A stretch of 64,000 bases of DNA from Nemania diffusa (Eukaryota > Ascomycota > Sordariomycetes > Xylariales > Xylariaceae): positions 4,851,001-4,915,000 of the forward strand of contig JBBPUQ010000002.1 in NCBI GenBank assembly GCA_038501195.1, written 5' to 3'. Of this stretch, positions 1-11,442 are shown one piece after another. The position numbers were made by a program, and so were the translations under genes. Under the pieces are notes generated by a model. It worked only from the letters and a program-made list of their open reading frames with translations. It did no database searches and was not told the DNA's origin. Positions within the stretch are counted from its first letter, which is position 1, and each line of letters opens with the position of its first letter.

Positions 1-2211
1 TGCCTATAGATGCAACAACACTCCATACACCTATGTAGGCAGTATGCAGTATGCAGTACAGCACACACACATATACACACATACACACATACACACGCAT
101 CCACAGGCACGCGTCTGCAACATACGGTACGAACTTGACGAACTGAACTGACCTTACTGCCTTTCAGGGAATTGACAGAGCTGCCGCCATTGGTGGCGGC
201 GGGGGATTCGGTAGCCATGATAAGAGGTGGTGTTGCGGGGTCCCAGGCACGGGATGAAGCTTGTGATAAAATATGTGTATGCTTAGGTGTGGTCGAGGGA
301 TGCCGGATGATTCCTATCTTATTCGTTTTTGGAGAGCGTGAGCACGTTTTCTGGGACTGTAGGTACTTGGGTGTTTGTGAAGAGAAAAAAAAAATGATGT
401 GCTTGGGTAGGTATGCGTATACTTGTACATCGAAGATAAAGAAGCAAGGTACAGAATACGTATGTATGTACATACATGTAGGTATACTGCCTGCTCCCTA
501 CCCACCTAGGTAAGTAGACGGCGACACTTGCCGCTCTACTCTGTAGATAGACTAAAATACGAGGGGTTGAAGGGGGGTTCATACATACCTTTTTCCTACA
601 GCAAGTTTAGGTACGTAAGTGAGCAGGTAGAGGTAGGTCAAGAATAGGGACAGGTTGGTTGGTCTCTTTCTTTGTTGTTGTGTCAGATAGGGTTCTCTAT
701 TGTGGGAATTTATCAATATTTTTTTATTTTCACTTGCGCTTTAGCACCTGAGCCCAAGAAAATTATGATGCACGGTACCTACTGTAAGTCTGGAAGGCAA
801 AGGCATGATTTCATCGAAGTGGACCCTCGTGGACCCTCCCATAGGTAATGTGGCTAGCGGCCTAGAGCTACAGTGGATTATAATAGCTATTTACAGCCTA
901 CATAGGTATCCATAGGCACAGCATGCTGCATACCTACCCGGGGAACCTAGCTACCAAGCTTGGATACGTATGTACGCATAAGTACCTTACGACACAACTC
1001 TAAACGCCTAAACTATCCAGCTGCTTTAGAGCCAACTTATTTAGCATTCTCTACCGCTCTTTCGACTCAAAGCTGTACCCATCCAGGCCGGTTGCTCGAT
1101 GACAGCTATATCTGACCGTGTCACGCGCTGCTTTACCTAAGGTAGGTTAGGTACGTAAGGTATGTCGGCAGGTAGCTATGCTGCACGCTAGTTCCCAAGC
1201 TACAAACCCGCGCTGGGTACAGGATAGGCAGTACCCCTGTCATCGCTGATCGCGCTTTGCATGACTGGCCCATTTCATCCTGATAACGACCAGAGTTTCA
1301 TCATGCCCACATCAGCTCATCCAATCTTCCCACCTCTACAGATATACTTACTTACAACACCCCTCATGCCACAACTTAGTCTTAATCTACCTCCTATAAG
1401 TGTTGATATATAAACAAAACAGAACATGCGTAGCAATACCATCCACACAACATTAAATCATGAAATTACATACAAATAAAAGAACAAGAAATACAGAGGT
1501 ACGCAGACGGGTACTAATACAGTGTAAAATGGGAACATGGCGTCACCTGGGATTTTTTTCCTGCCAAGTTGCATGTGATTTGTGCCCACTTCAACGCACA
1601 CTTTCGCCCCTCCAGCTCCTCCCTTCTAGACTGTTCTTTACGTGACCAAGTCCCGAATGACGCACGATAGTTCCGAGGCCACATATGTCCTATGCCATAT
1701 GGTAACTATGTATGTAACACTTATGTGTAATATTCTATTTGACAATTTCATGTACAGTAGGTTAGGCAGTTAGATAGGACCTGTAAATAATATCATACTC
1801 ATTCTTCTGCTTTTGGATTGCTTGGGACATGGGAGTATAGGTTTAAAATGTAGCCACAGCATGTGTATTGGGATATCATAGTTCTATTTAATCTTAGCTA
1901 TGGGAATCGTGCATTTGAGAATCTGCAAACAGCAGGCAAAAGCTATTTTCCAAAGCTCCTTCTTTGCTATCTTCTCTCTGCTTCCCTGAGAGGCTCCCTT
2001 GGATAATATGTGTCGAATGTTGTGTAAAATCTGTGCAATTCAGCTCCGCGGGAAGCCTTCAAGTTTATGTCATGCTTCTATAGTGCGCATCTACACGCCG
2101 TCTTCTTCTCGGCAACCATGTCCGGAGCCTTCGCGGTCTAGATAACCGCGTCCTATGCCTAGCACGCCTATGCAATAGCAAGACGATAAAGCAATTCAAA
2201 AAAAGAAAAAA
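1..2211. other. Intergenic, no gene recognised
   Basis: I see no reading frame here with coding character. It holds a CA/TA-rich microsatellite at about 61-110, a 16-bp perfect palindrome (462-477, atgtatgtacatacat) and several ACCTACCT/AGGTAGGT motifs. The last ~200 bp lie downstream of the TBC gene stop and probably include its 3' UTR. A 61-codon frame at 1460-1645 has no recognisable product. Confidence 0.6.
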
Positions 2212-5200
2212 TTATCTTCGCCAGCCCCAGAACCCTCCAGCACCCGTGTTAGAAGTTACTGACGAGGCAGCTGTAGGTGCGCTCCTAGCGCTACTGCCAG
2301 TTTCCGTCCTAGATAATGCAAACAATCCCATTACGCCCGGCGTCGACGTGCTCGCTGCTGACCCTGGCGTATCGCCTGGCGCTATTCCGCAGGCTTTCCG
2401 TAGAGTTTCGAGCTTCTGCTTGTATTCGTCCGCTTCCTGTCGAGCGATCGCCTCGGCCGTCTTAGCATGTACTAAATCCGCTACAAGTGTATCATAATCA
2501 CTCGGCGGACTAGGTTCCGTCTGCGACCGTAAAACAGAAGACGAGCGCTGGGCGAACGACGCTTGCGTGCTGGGCGTCGACTTGCTGCGTCCAAGCTTCA
2601 ACTCGCGCAGGCCACCGTTGTTGCCGGCAGTACTTGCGTTTGCGTTGCCCGTCGAGAGGCTTGTATTAGAAAACCACCCACCCGCATCTAGAGTTGTGCT
2701 TGGTGTCTCCGCCGACGCTCGCACCCGAAGAGAGTGGACCTGTCTCTCCAAGCGCTGCTTGTCTTGATGAAGATTGCGAACGTGCGCGTGGCTCTCTCGA
2801 AGCTGTTCTCGTAAGTTGGTAGTCTCTTGGCTTAGCTCATCGATTCGACGATTGTACTCCTGCGACTTGGACATTTCGATCGTGAGGTGTTCTTTTGCCC
2901 TCGCCAACTCATCACGAAGCTGTGACTTGGTCTGTAGTGACGAAGAATCTCGATTGTGGCCTTTCTCGGTACCGAATCGGTTCTCAACGGCAATCACGAG
3001 CTGCGATAGACGGTTTCCAGTTGTCGCTTCGCCCGCATCGGTCTCCTCATCTCCGGATACAAGAATTTCACTCCCGTCCCCGCCGCTAGAGTCAACTTTA
3101 AGCTTGACCAATAGTGATTTGACGGCCTTCCCGTCCTCTTCTCTTCCCTCCCTTTCCTTTTGTAATTGCGTCGCAAGCAAAGAGTGGTTTCGTTGCAACT
3201 CGCTGAGTGCAGTCAGGAGGTCTTCAATCTGGGAGTGTAGGTTTTTGTCGTTGGCATGATGGTGAATTTGCGGTTTCGGAGCGACAGGCGTGGATTCACG
3301 AATAGAAGCATCGTCAGCGTTAGATGAGTCGCGGGATATCGTAGTCGCATCCGTCGATGCTGAGCTCAAAACGCTAGCAGAGCTGGCCTCCATCGAGTTT
3401 AAGGTTGATGCTAAACTTTGTTTTGACGCACTCCGGCGTAGCATGCTCAATGGCCTCAGTGGTGTGGGGAAACCAGGTGATAATGTCCCAGACCTCGGTG
3501 AGGAGCTGCTTGCTGTCCAAAGACGGCCTAGAAAGCGGGAGGCTGCTGTGGCAACATCGGCCGTTCTAGCCGCATTGGCACTGGCGATCTTTTCCTCCCT
3601 GTACCGCTGTTCTAGTTGTGCTAGCTTTTCTCTCGATACAATATTCGATAAGCCGACAAAGTCATCAACAAATTCGTCTGCATTGTAGTGATAACAATCC
3701 CATAGCCCTCGAGATAGAAGCAGCTGCATGACATCTTCAAGCTCGGTGCAGGCTAGAATACGGCCCTGGTTCTTTCGCATAAGCGATAAGGCGACCCGCA
3801 TAATAGTCTCCGACGCTCCTTCGGCGAAGATGACATCGTAGATGCGAAACAGCATGGGTAATGGGCACGTTACGGCGAAAAAGGAGAGGAACCATTGTGA
3901 AACATAGGCTGGGTCGACCTGGAGATCATCGAGGTGGGCCGACAACGCGGGCATATTTTGCCGCAGCAACTCACGGAACTGGTAAATTCGAACATGCAGG
4001 CCTGACAAATCGGGCAGAAAGCACGATCGCAAGTCGTAGTGTTCCATTAGCCTACCATCACATTCAAGGTTAGCCTTTCGTTTCAACCCGATATTCACAG
4101 TGCGATTAGAGCGACCTAGGAAGTCGGCTTGCTTTCAACGTACCGAACCAAAACGCAAAAAGCCTGGTTATCAGGCATATGCATTAGCAAAGGACCAACT
4201 AGAAAAGCCAGCCCTTGGCAGTATCCGATCTTATGGTCATAGAGAGAGAAACATTTCAGTACACGTCCCAGCATTCGTTGTCCATCGCCGTCCGGATCTC
4301 GAAACATATCGACACCCGGGAAGCTTCGACCCAAATCTTTGCCAATGATGCCTTCATAAGGACTCGATTCGCCACTGAGTCGGTCGAATTGTTCCAGGAG
4401 GAGAGTATCTCTGGCACCGGCCATGCTTTGCCACACAACACCACGTAGTGGCGGTGGTATGCCCTTCCGAATCTTGTTAGATAGTAGCGTGGGGAGACGT
4501 GCAGCTGTCTGTTGATAATCCTTCACCAGGGCCATGTAAAATTCGAGATCCGTCATAGGCGGTGGAGGAAGAACCGAATACCGAAGAGCTGTGGGCGTGG
4601 GGCCGTTAACCATTTCCCGCAGCTGGGCCATCGAGGGCGGTCGTGGCCTCCGGACCGATAGCTGCTCAACGACTTTCACCTTGACGCTCTTGGGGTTCGT
4701 AGCGAGCATATTGTTTTCCTGTTCAAGCCTTGCTAGGAGCATCGCGGTGGACTGTGGGGAAATCATGATGTCAGGACTATTATGTATACCTTCCGTAGTG
4801 GTACTTACGTTGTCATCAGCATCTTTGACTTGCTCGTTCTCTGTCTTCTGCAACCGTTCCCAATTAACCTCCTCCGTGTCCGACTCTTCCAAAGCATCTT
4901 CATCTTGCGGGCTTTCTTCCTGATCTGTAGACTCAGTCTTACTCTTTAACTCATCATGCGCCGTCGTAGGAGTCGTGATGCTTATTTCTGTCTCGCCATC
5001 GCCATCGCCATCCCTCTCCGCTTCTTCCACCTCTTCTTCGGTTTCGCACAAGGTTGTGGCGCTAGTTGGTGTATACTCTGGGCCCAAGATGCTCTTCCTT
5101 GAGGGCATAGCAGGTATAGGTAGATCTGTAGTCACGGACAGAGAAGGGGGTTCGGATAGGCGGACGGTAACCATAGAGTCGTGGCCGGGCATTTTGGTGT

Positions 5201-5297
5201 CGACGGGAGATTTGATCATACTCGATTCAGTCGAAGGCGAGTCGATATTCGGGGAAGACGCGGTTTTCTGGCCATCCTCCAGACTCGGATCCATCAT
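2212..5297 (-). CDS. TBC-domain Rab GTPase-activating protein, Gyp5-like
   Basis: This predicted Rab-GAP accelerates GTP hydrolysis by Rab/Ypt GTPases in the secretory pathway. Exon 1 is 5297-4144 and exon 2 is 4051-2212. The 92-bp intron starts GTACGT and ends TAG, and the join restores a conserved TBC stretch (VR|LMEHYDLRS). The protein is 997 aa. The acidic, Ser/Thr-rich N-terminus spans about residues 1-270. The TBC domain begins near residue 280 with RGVVW. The catalytic arginine finger is R324 in IGKDLGR and the glutamine finger is Q361 in YCQG. After the TBC domain comes a Ser/Thr-rich linker, then coiled coils at about 655-705 and 757-834, and a Ser/Gly-rich tail ending GFWGWRR. An acidic N-terminus, central TBC and C-terminal coiled coil is the Gyp5/Gyl1 plan in yeast; the exact Rab partner is inference. 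Both catalytic fingers are present, so it should be active. Confidence 0.93.
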
Positions 5298-7465
5298 GAG
5301 GGATAGATGGGTTTGCTTAACAATGGTGAGGGGGTCGGAACGGCTGACTGGAACGCAGATCTCCGGATGCTAAGAATGCCAACTAGTCCCCTCTTGCCTC
5401 TTGAATCTCAAACAGCTTCCTCCAATCCGAAAGGGTTCTAGAGCACTTATGGCATCGGGAAGGGTGTGGATAGCATGCAACAGGAGCTAACTGCTCGAAG
5501 CTGTAAGACGATTAGGACGTGCTGCCTGGTCTGAGTTGATTCAAGGATTTTTTTTCGGTGACAACAAGTCCAACGTAGAGTCTTGGGCGTGTTGTGTGAG
5601 CATAAGGTGACAGACAGGGGAAACAATTAGGTGGACGGTGTGGATGTGGATTCGATCCAGGGGTTCAGGTTCAGGGTCGACGAGGGATCAGATACCTCAG
5701 ATACCTAACTTACTTACTACATACAGTTGGTATGCGGCACCTATAATGTATAGTATAGTCTATACCTAGGTAAATACAAGGGGGAGAGACAATCGCCCGG
5801 CAGCTCCCTCTGTGTTTCATATATGGAATGAGACTTCCTAATGACACGATTTAAACAATAGTTAAGCGGGTCAAGTGTACAAAGTATATAACAACTAAAG
5901 GAAGGTTCTTCGGGTCTGCACTAGAGGCCAGAAAGCAGGACTTGAAGTGGTGATGGTCGCTGCAGTAAAAGAACGAGGCATTCAGGGGGGCCGTGGCTCA
6001 AAGGAACGAATAAACTATGACCTCGACCTGACGGGTAGCGACCGTGAATAGATGAATGAATGCCTAAGCAGCAACAACGAAATGAGGCTGTTAATGCAAT
6101 AAAGGAGAGAAATCTATACAGATAAAATGCAGTGGACAACCTAACTACGCAAGACTACGGTACGTGTTGGCAGTTTAATGAGCGTTAAAGGAGTCGAGAG
6201 GGACTGGAGGTTGAATGTACAGAATATACGTGAGACAGCAGAGGTGGAGCAGGGATCTATCTAATTCTCGCTTGAGACCCAGGAAGACCTATCTACTGTA
6301 CCTACATGACTCTGCAGAGCACCTGCCGTAGTGCATGCACCAGCAAGACTCCAGCATAGTTAGGTACCTCCACTAATTAGGCCAAGTCTTGTGATCCAAT
6401 CATGTCCCCAAGTTATTTATTATGCTTACAATAACTCGATGCATACATAAAGCCAAGTATTAATCACATGCCCTGCCGCTTCTTTGTCATTTATTCATTC
6501 TAGTACAATCCCGTTCTATATACCTTATTGTTAAGTATCGATGTGCACCGAAATGAAATCAAGAAAAGACCAGCAACAAGCGAGGGAAAATACTGCGTAC
6601 ATAAAGCTCTCCTGCTGTACTCATTGGGATTAGCTCAGGTACGTCTCCTTTAAGCCGAACGTAGGTACGCATACGTACCTCACCACCATAACCCCTGTCA
6701 AGCCCCGTTTTCAAATCGGATGGCAGATAGTTATGATTCGTCCAAACGAGAGCCTCCACGCGACGTTAGACCTGTTTTAGATGGAAAGCAAACCAAACGC
6801 GACGTGACGGCGCATAAACTACAAATCAAACTTCCAGTCACGCCGTTTGTAGAAATATAAGAGACCTTCAAGCATAATACAGCATGCTCAAAAAAGTCCC
6901 TATATCAAGATTGATTAAATTTGCTTCAAAGGCAGAGGATGGATGTAAAGCAAAAGCTAACAAAGTAATGGATCCCGAATCTCTGCGTGGTTGTATGCAG
7001 CTAACTGCTGCCGATGGGAACAGCATCGATCACATACTGCCGTAGAATATATCTAATGTCCGATACAGGCCCTCTCCTACCAGTTAACCTATACAACGTA
7101 GCTAACGAGGCGAACAATTTGGAATGAGTCACAATTGTCACAATTATTGGTATATTAACGACAATGGGCAATTCCCTTACACTAGTATTACCTATACAAC
7201 GTGTAAGCCGAATATATACTTGTATAATGAAAGCCTCAGTCCCACGACTCCGACAACGCCCTAAATCTTGTGCCAAGAACAAGACATCACTTATATGCCG
7301 ATCTTTGCAGACCATCACCATAATCTTTATACAGGAGGGACAGCCGCCCTTTAGAGCAAGTTTGATTTTCCAATCCGCCAGAGATGTTGAAATTGTTATT
7401 GTTTGTACGCATGCATCCAACGAAAGAGCGTCAGTTCCACGGGTCATGATGATCGCTGTTCAATC
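5298..7465. other. Intergenic between TBC gene and SS18-like gene
   Basis: This is the upstream region of the TBC gene and the downstream region of the SS18-like gene. I see no supported gene. A 148-codon minus frame at 7001-7447 and a 101-codon plus frame at 7164-7469 overlap each other and have no recognisable motif. The 5700-5770 stretch carries the TACCTAGGTA-type motif common across this window. Confidence 0.6.
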
Positions 7466-9428
7466 CTAGGGGGCGGAAACGCCCATGGCCATGGGTTGGG
7501 GTGGTGCAGATGTTGCTAGCGTTGGTGTTGGTTGCTTTCCTGGCACTGGGCTAGCTTGACCGGGGGTTTGGACGCCAGATTGCGCTGAGCTCGGTGCTTG
7601 GGCTGGAGGTCGAAAGCCAGGTTCTTTATTTGGATCAACATCAGGAAATAGAGCCTGAAGTCTCCTGTATAGCTCTCCGATGTATTTGACCGTCTCATCT
7701 CGGTCTACAATGTCAATTGGAGCCTCACCTCCTTCCTGAGCTGGCGCCAGTCTAAGCTTGATGCTTGTATTCAATGGTGGTGGTTTCAGGAATGCAGGAT
7801 ATGGTTGAGACGGCTGCGTGGGTTTTCTTTCTTTATCCGCCATTCCCGCTAGGTATGCCAGATTTGTTTGAAGTCTGCGCATACAACTAAATTTGTCAAT
7901 AAGAAACTGTTTTCCAACCGAATTAAATAGCACATAACTTACCCGATATAGTCCTGCGCAAGCTGCTCCTCTTCTGTAGACTTCTTTTCTCCATCAGTCG
8001 TATTACCATCCACACCGTTCACAGCAGCACGTTCCTTCTTAATGATATGCTGAGTGCCCTGTATTTGCATAGCTTCTAGTAGTAATTCATTGTTGATCTC
8101 AAGAATCACGCTCACTCGTTCCTTGTCTTTTGGGTCCACCCCAGGGCTTAACGGGGTAGATCCAGAGGATATGCCATTTGTATTGTTTCCTTGGGCTTGG
8201 GTAGGAAACGTTGGCGTCTGGGGTGTCTGTATATTATTTGAGGAGGGTGTTTGCACTTGTGCCTGTGGTTGTTGTGGTGCTGGCTGCTGTGGCTGCGGTT
8301 GCTGCGGTTGCTGCGGTTGCGGCGGCGGCTGCTGCTGCGGCTGCGGCTGCTGCTGTTGCTGCTGTTGCTGCAGTTGATGTTGTTGATGTTGTTGATGTTG
8401 CTGTTGCTGGTGATGTTGTTGTTGGTGATGTTGCTGGTGTTGTTGGTGTTGCTGTTGGTGGTGCTGTTGTTGTTGATGGTGCTGTTGCTGCTGTTGCTGA
8501 TGGTGCTGCTGCTGCGATATGTTGTTCGCCAACTGCCCATGATGTGGTCCGGGGAATTGGGGCTGTTGCATACCTTGCCCATTGTTGGGCATCGGGGTTG
8601 CTGGTGAAGGTTGGGCCTGGAAGTTTCGTTGCGGTGTAGGCGTTGACATATTGGCACCGGGCTGAGGCGCTTGCATACGTTGCATCATTTGCTGCTGTTG
8701 CTGTGGATTCATGCCTTGCGGCATAGGAAACCCAGGCATAGGCATGCCGCCTCCCATCGCGTAGTTTGGAGGCATATTCATTTGGGGCGGGACGGAGCTT
8801 GGAATGCCAGCGCCATAAGCGGAATTCGAGTATGCAGGTTGAAAATTCGACACTACTCATCAATATAACGTCAGCAACACACCTAGAGTCGACGTGAGAA
8901 ACGGGCGTCGCGATCGTTATAGATATATAAGGGCGCTGCAGTAAATCCGCACCAAGAGGTAACAAGTAGAACAGTCGGTTGATATAGGTAGTTGTGGTGT
9001 CATGTCAAGAACTGGAGCTCCCGCTCGAGAGTGCTAAAAGCAACCTCACGCATGAGAGGCAGTAGTAGTGAGGGACATAACACGCGCAGTTATTATTAAG
9101 ACAAAACAAGAAACCGACAGGATGCAGTCATGGAACAAAGACATGACGCGAGGAAAGCAAGCTTACTCTGACCATTGGCAGCGCCCATGTGCGACATGCC
9201 GCTATTCTGCATCATTCCGGAAGGACCTACACCGGCCATCATACTAGGATTGCCGGGAAAGGCAGCAGTAGACTGGGCGCCCATGGGAAACTGCTGAGCA
9301 TTGTACATTATCTGGTTGGAAGACGTGCCAGGCTGCATGGGAGAGTTCTGGGAGCCTGGGGGTGGGGCGCCGCCATTGTACTGTGAACCGGCAGGATTAT
9401 TGGGATAGCCATAGTTGCCGGCGTACAT
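7466..9428 (-). CDS. SS18/SSXT-domain protein, probable SWI/SNF-associated factor
   Basis: The three exons are 9428-9167, 8852-7943 and 7874-7466, with introns of 314 and 68 bp and consensus GTAAGC/GTAAGT donors. The total is 1,581 nt, 526 aa. The N-terminal ~200 residues are rich in Gly, Met, Pro, Gln and Asn. A Gln/His tract follows at about residues 200-290. An SSXT (SS18 N-terminal) motif lies at about 334-405. It begins VSVILEINNELL and, across the last intron, continues QDYIGLQTNLAYLAGMAD, which aligns without gaps to the SS18 pattern. Using the CAG acceptor (not the upstream TAG) gives this alignment. A 50-residue insertion separates the two SSXT halves. In animals SS18 is a BAF (SWI/SNF) subunit with a nuclear coactivator role; the same role here is inference. 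Unlike SS18, the QPGY-like low-complexity region lies before the SSXT motif, not after it. Confidence 0.8.
8236..8520 (-). repeat. CAG/CAA/CAC trinucleotide repeat coding for Gln/His tract
   Basis: On the coding (minus) strand this is a long run of CAG, CAA, CAC and CAT codons inside exon 2 of the SS18-like gene. It gives a Gln/His-rich segment followed by a Pro/Gln-rich one. The mixed codons suggest an old, interrupted microsatellite. It produces long spurious frames on all other frames (Ala-, Leu-, Ser/Asn- and Cys-rich). Confidence 0.9.
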
Positions 9429-11442
9429 GGCTCACGACAGGCTGTCACGAAATGCTAGCGCACAGCTGGCAGGGCTGGGCGTGGGCGTGGGCAGGCGGGC
9501 GTACAGTAGGTAGGCGGGCGTGGGCACGACGTGGGTGAGAGCGCGCGCGCGTAGGCAGGCGGGCAGGCGGGCGGGCAGGCAGATCTGGGGGACGGGGAAC
9601 TCGTTTGGGGCCTATTCTCAGATTTGTTCGGCCGGGGCAGACGAGACGAAAGTCTGCAGCAGGCAGGTCGATGGGCAGTGTGTGTCGCGCGTTGTGGGGG
9701 TTTCGATCCCAAGTGGCAGGGGTACGACGATCAAAATGCCGATATGCGTGCTCTGGCGGACAAACGGTCAGCGGACAACCTCGACAAAACGACATGATGG
9801 TGGCACACTAATCGCGCGGAGGCAGCCAGTCAGCAAGCCAGACCAGGGTTTAGTCACAGTCCGCCGGGTCGTAGATAGTAACAACGGCCGGTTGAAGCTG
9901 CATGCCACACGCGCCCTCGGTACCCTTTTGCTTCGCTTCGCTTGGCTCTGCTCTGCTCTGCTTCAAACAACCAGGAAAAGGAGAGACAAACAATAATTGG
10001 AGCACGGGTCGGGCGAGCACCGTAGCAATGAAATATAGGGTTCGAATAGCTACAGTACACTAGATAAAGTACTGTGGTGCAAAATACCTTGAAGCTCAAT
10101 AGAAGGTAGGCGGGAGGTATACTGGTATGAGAGATAGACGGGGTGTGTGTACAGAGCTCTCAGCTTATCCGAGACTCTCTGCTGTAAGTGTGTAGGTTAG
10201 GTATTGTTATTGGTCTATACTCGTAAATGTGAGATCCAAGGAAATGGTTTGGCTGATTAACCGGCTCGAAGCCTTCCTCCCTTGCTTACAGCTGGACCGA
10301 TGTCGAGGTCCAGATGGTTGGCAGATGGTTGACAGGCGTCCTTCCGAGTAGTCTGCACTACCACAATAGTAATAGTACAGAGTACACTGCCGCTGTTACA
10401 ACCCAACCACTAGGTATTTCGTGCACGAACTGGACGAAAAACCGGTGGATGGACGGAGACCAGAGACGCGGCAACGTCAAGCAGGTAGCCGGCCAGCAAG
10501 CGAGGCCAAGGCAAGGCGGCGCAAGGATAAGAGCAGATGGAATTACGCGTTGTGGGACAATGGACAGTGGCATATGCCGGGTTTCTGGCCGGATCTCCCC
10601 CTAGCAGCGGAGAAAATGTGACGCGACCCTTGTGTCTCTGGAAGAGCCTGGCTCTCGGGTACCTGAGCGATGTGCGTGCCGTAGGTAATGCGTAGCGCCG
10701 TAGTGCGTAATGCTGTACAGTACCGTCGCAATCAAAGTGGTCGGCTATGGTATGCGAAGGGGTGCCGGCAACCTGAAGCTTTGTGAGTGGACTAGGTCGA
10801 TAGAACGATAGGCGGAGAGATGGATGATATGCGAGAGGATCCCACACTAACGACGAGGCGAGAGTGGGCGAGCAGGTAATGTAAGCGGGCGTGGCGCGGC
10901 GGGGTCCTCTACCTAGGTAGGTAGAAGGGCACCACTCGTGGTAATTCAAATAAGGTGTAGGTACGACGCCTCTACGCCTCTACGTATGCAGAGTACCTAC
11001 CCGGCTAGGAGTATTATCAGATTGAGTACAATTAGATAAGTACAGAAACCTAAATAATATACCTACCTACATAAGGTAGGTAGGTGCCTACATAAGTGCC
11101 TATAACTAACCAGGTAGTAAGTAGTACAGAGTATACCTAGGTAGCAATTGCCTTCATTCACCAAACAATCTAAATATATCCTGCTATAAAGTTCCGAGGT
11201 ACCAACCATTGTCTCCGTCTTTTGCAATGTACTTAACTATTCAGCCCTCATCTTTAACTAGGTAGCGACAATTATGCAAATATTGTACTATTTACCCTAC
11301 CTTGCTCCAGTTTGTTCTTAATGTTGTAGGTATAATAATTAAGAGTGTTAAACTAGGGCAGTAGACTGTCAAATCGAAACCCATATGTCATCATATCATT
11401 CATTTTGTAAGTTCTATTTCGCGAAAATAACAAAGTCAAGTA
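9429..11442. other. Intergenic: GC-rich promoter block of the SS18-like gene, then gene-free
   Basis: 9475-9590 is a GC-rich block of repeated gcaggcgggc/gcgggcgtgggc units directly upstream of the SS18-like start, likely its promoter or 5' leader. 9943-9967 carries short tandem gcttc/gctct units. 11061-11085 is a hairpin-capable acctacct...aggtaggt pair. No gene is supported; overlapping frames at 10358-10949 on both strands lack motifs. Confidence 0.6.

Noticed and set aside
7001..7469. Overlapping 148-codon minus and 101-codon plus frames downstream of the SS18-like gene
   Set aside because: They overlap each other antisense and neither has family features; likely 3' flank.
8148..8965. 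Long frames on both strands rich in Ala, Leu, Ser/Asn or Cys
   Set aside because: They are other-frame readings of the CAG/CAA/CAC repeat in the SS18-like gene.
10041..10070. ggttcgaatag resembling a tRNA B box
   Set aside because: No A box at the right distance and no cloverleaf could be drawn; the box also lacks the terminal CC.
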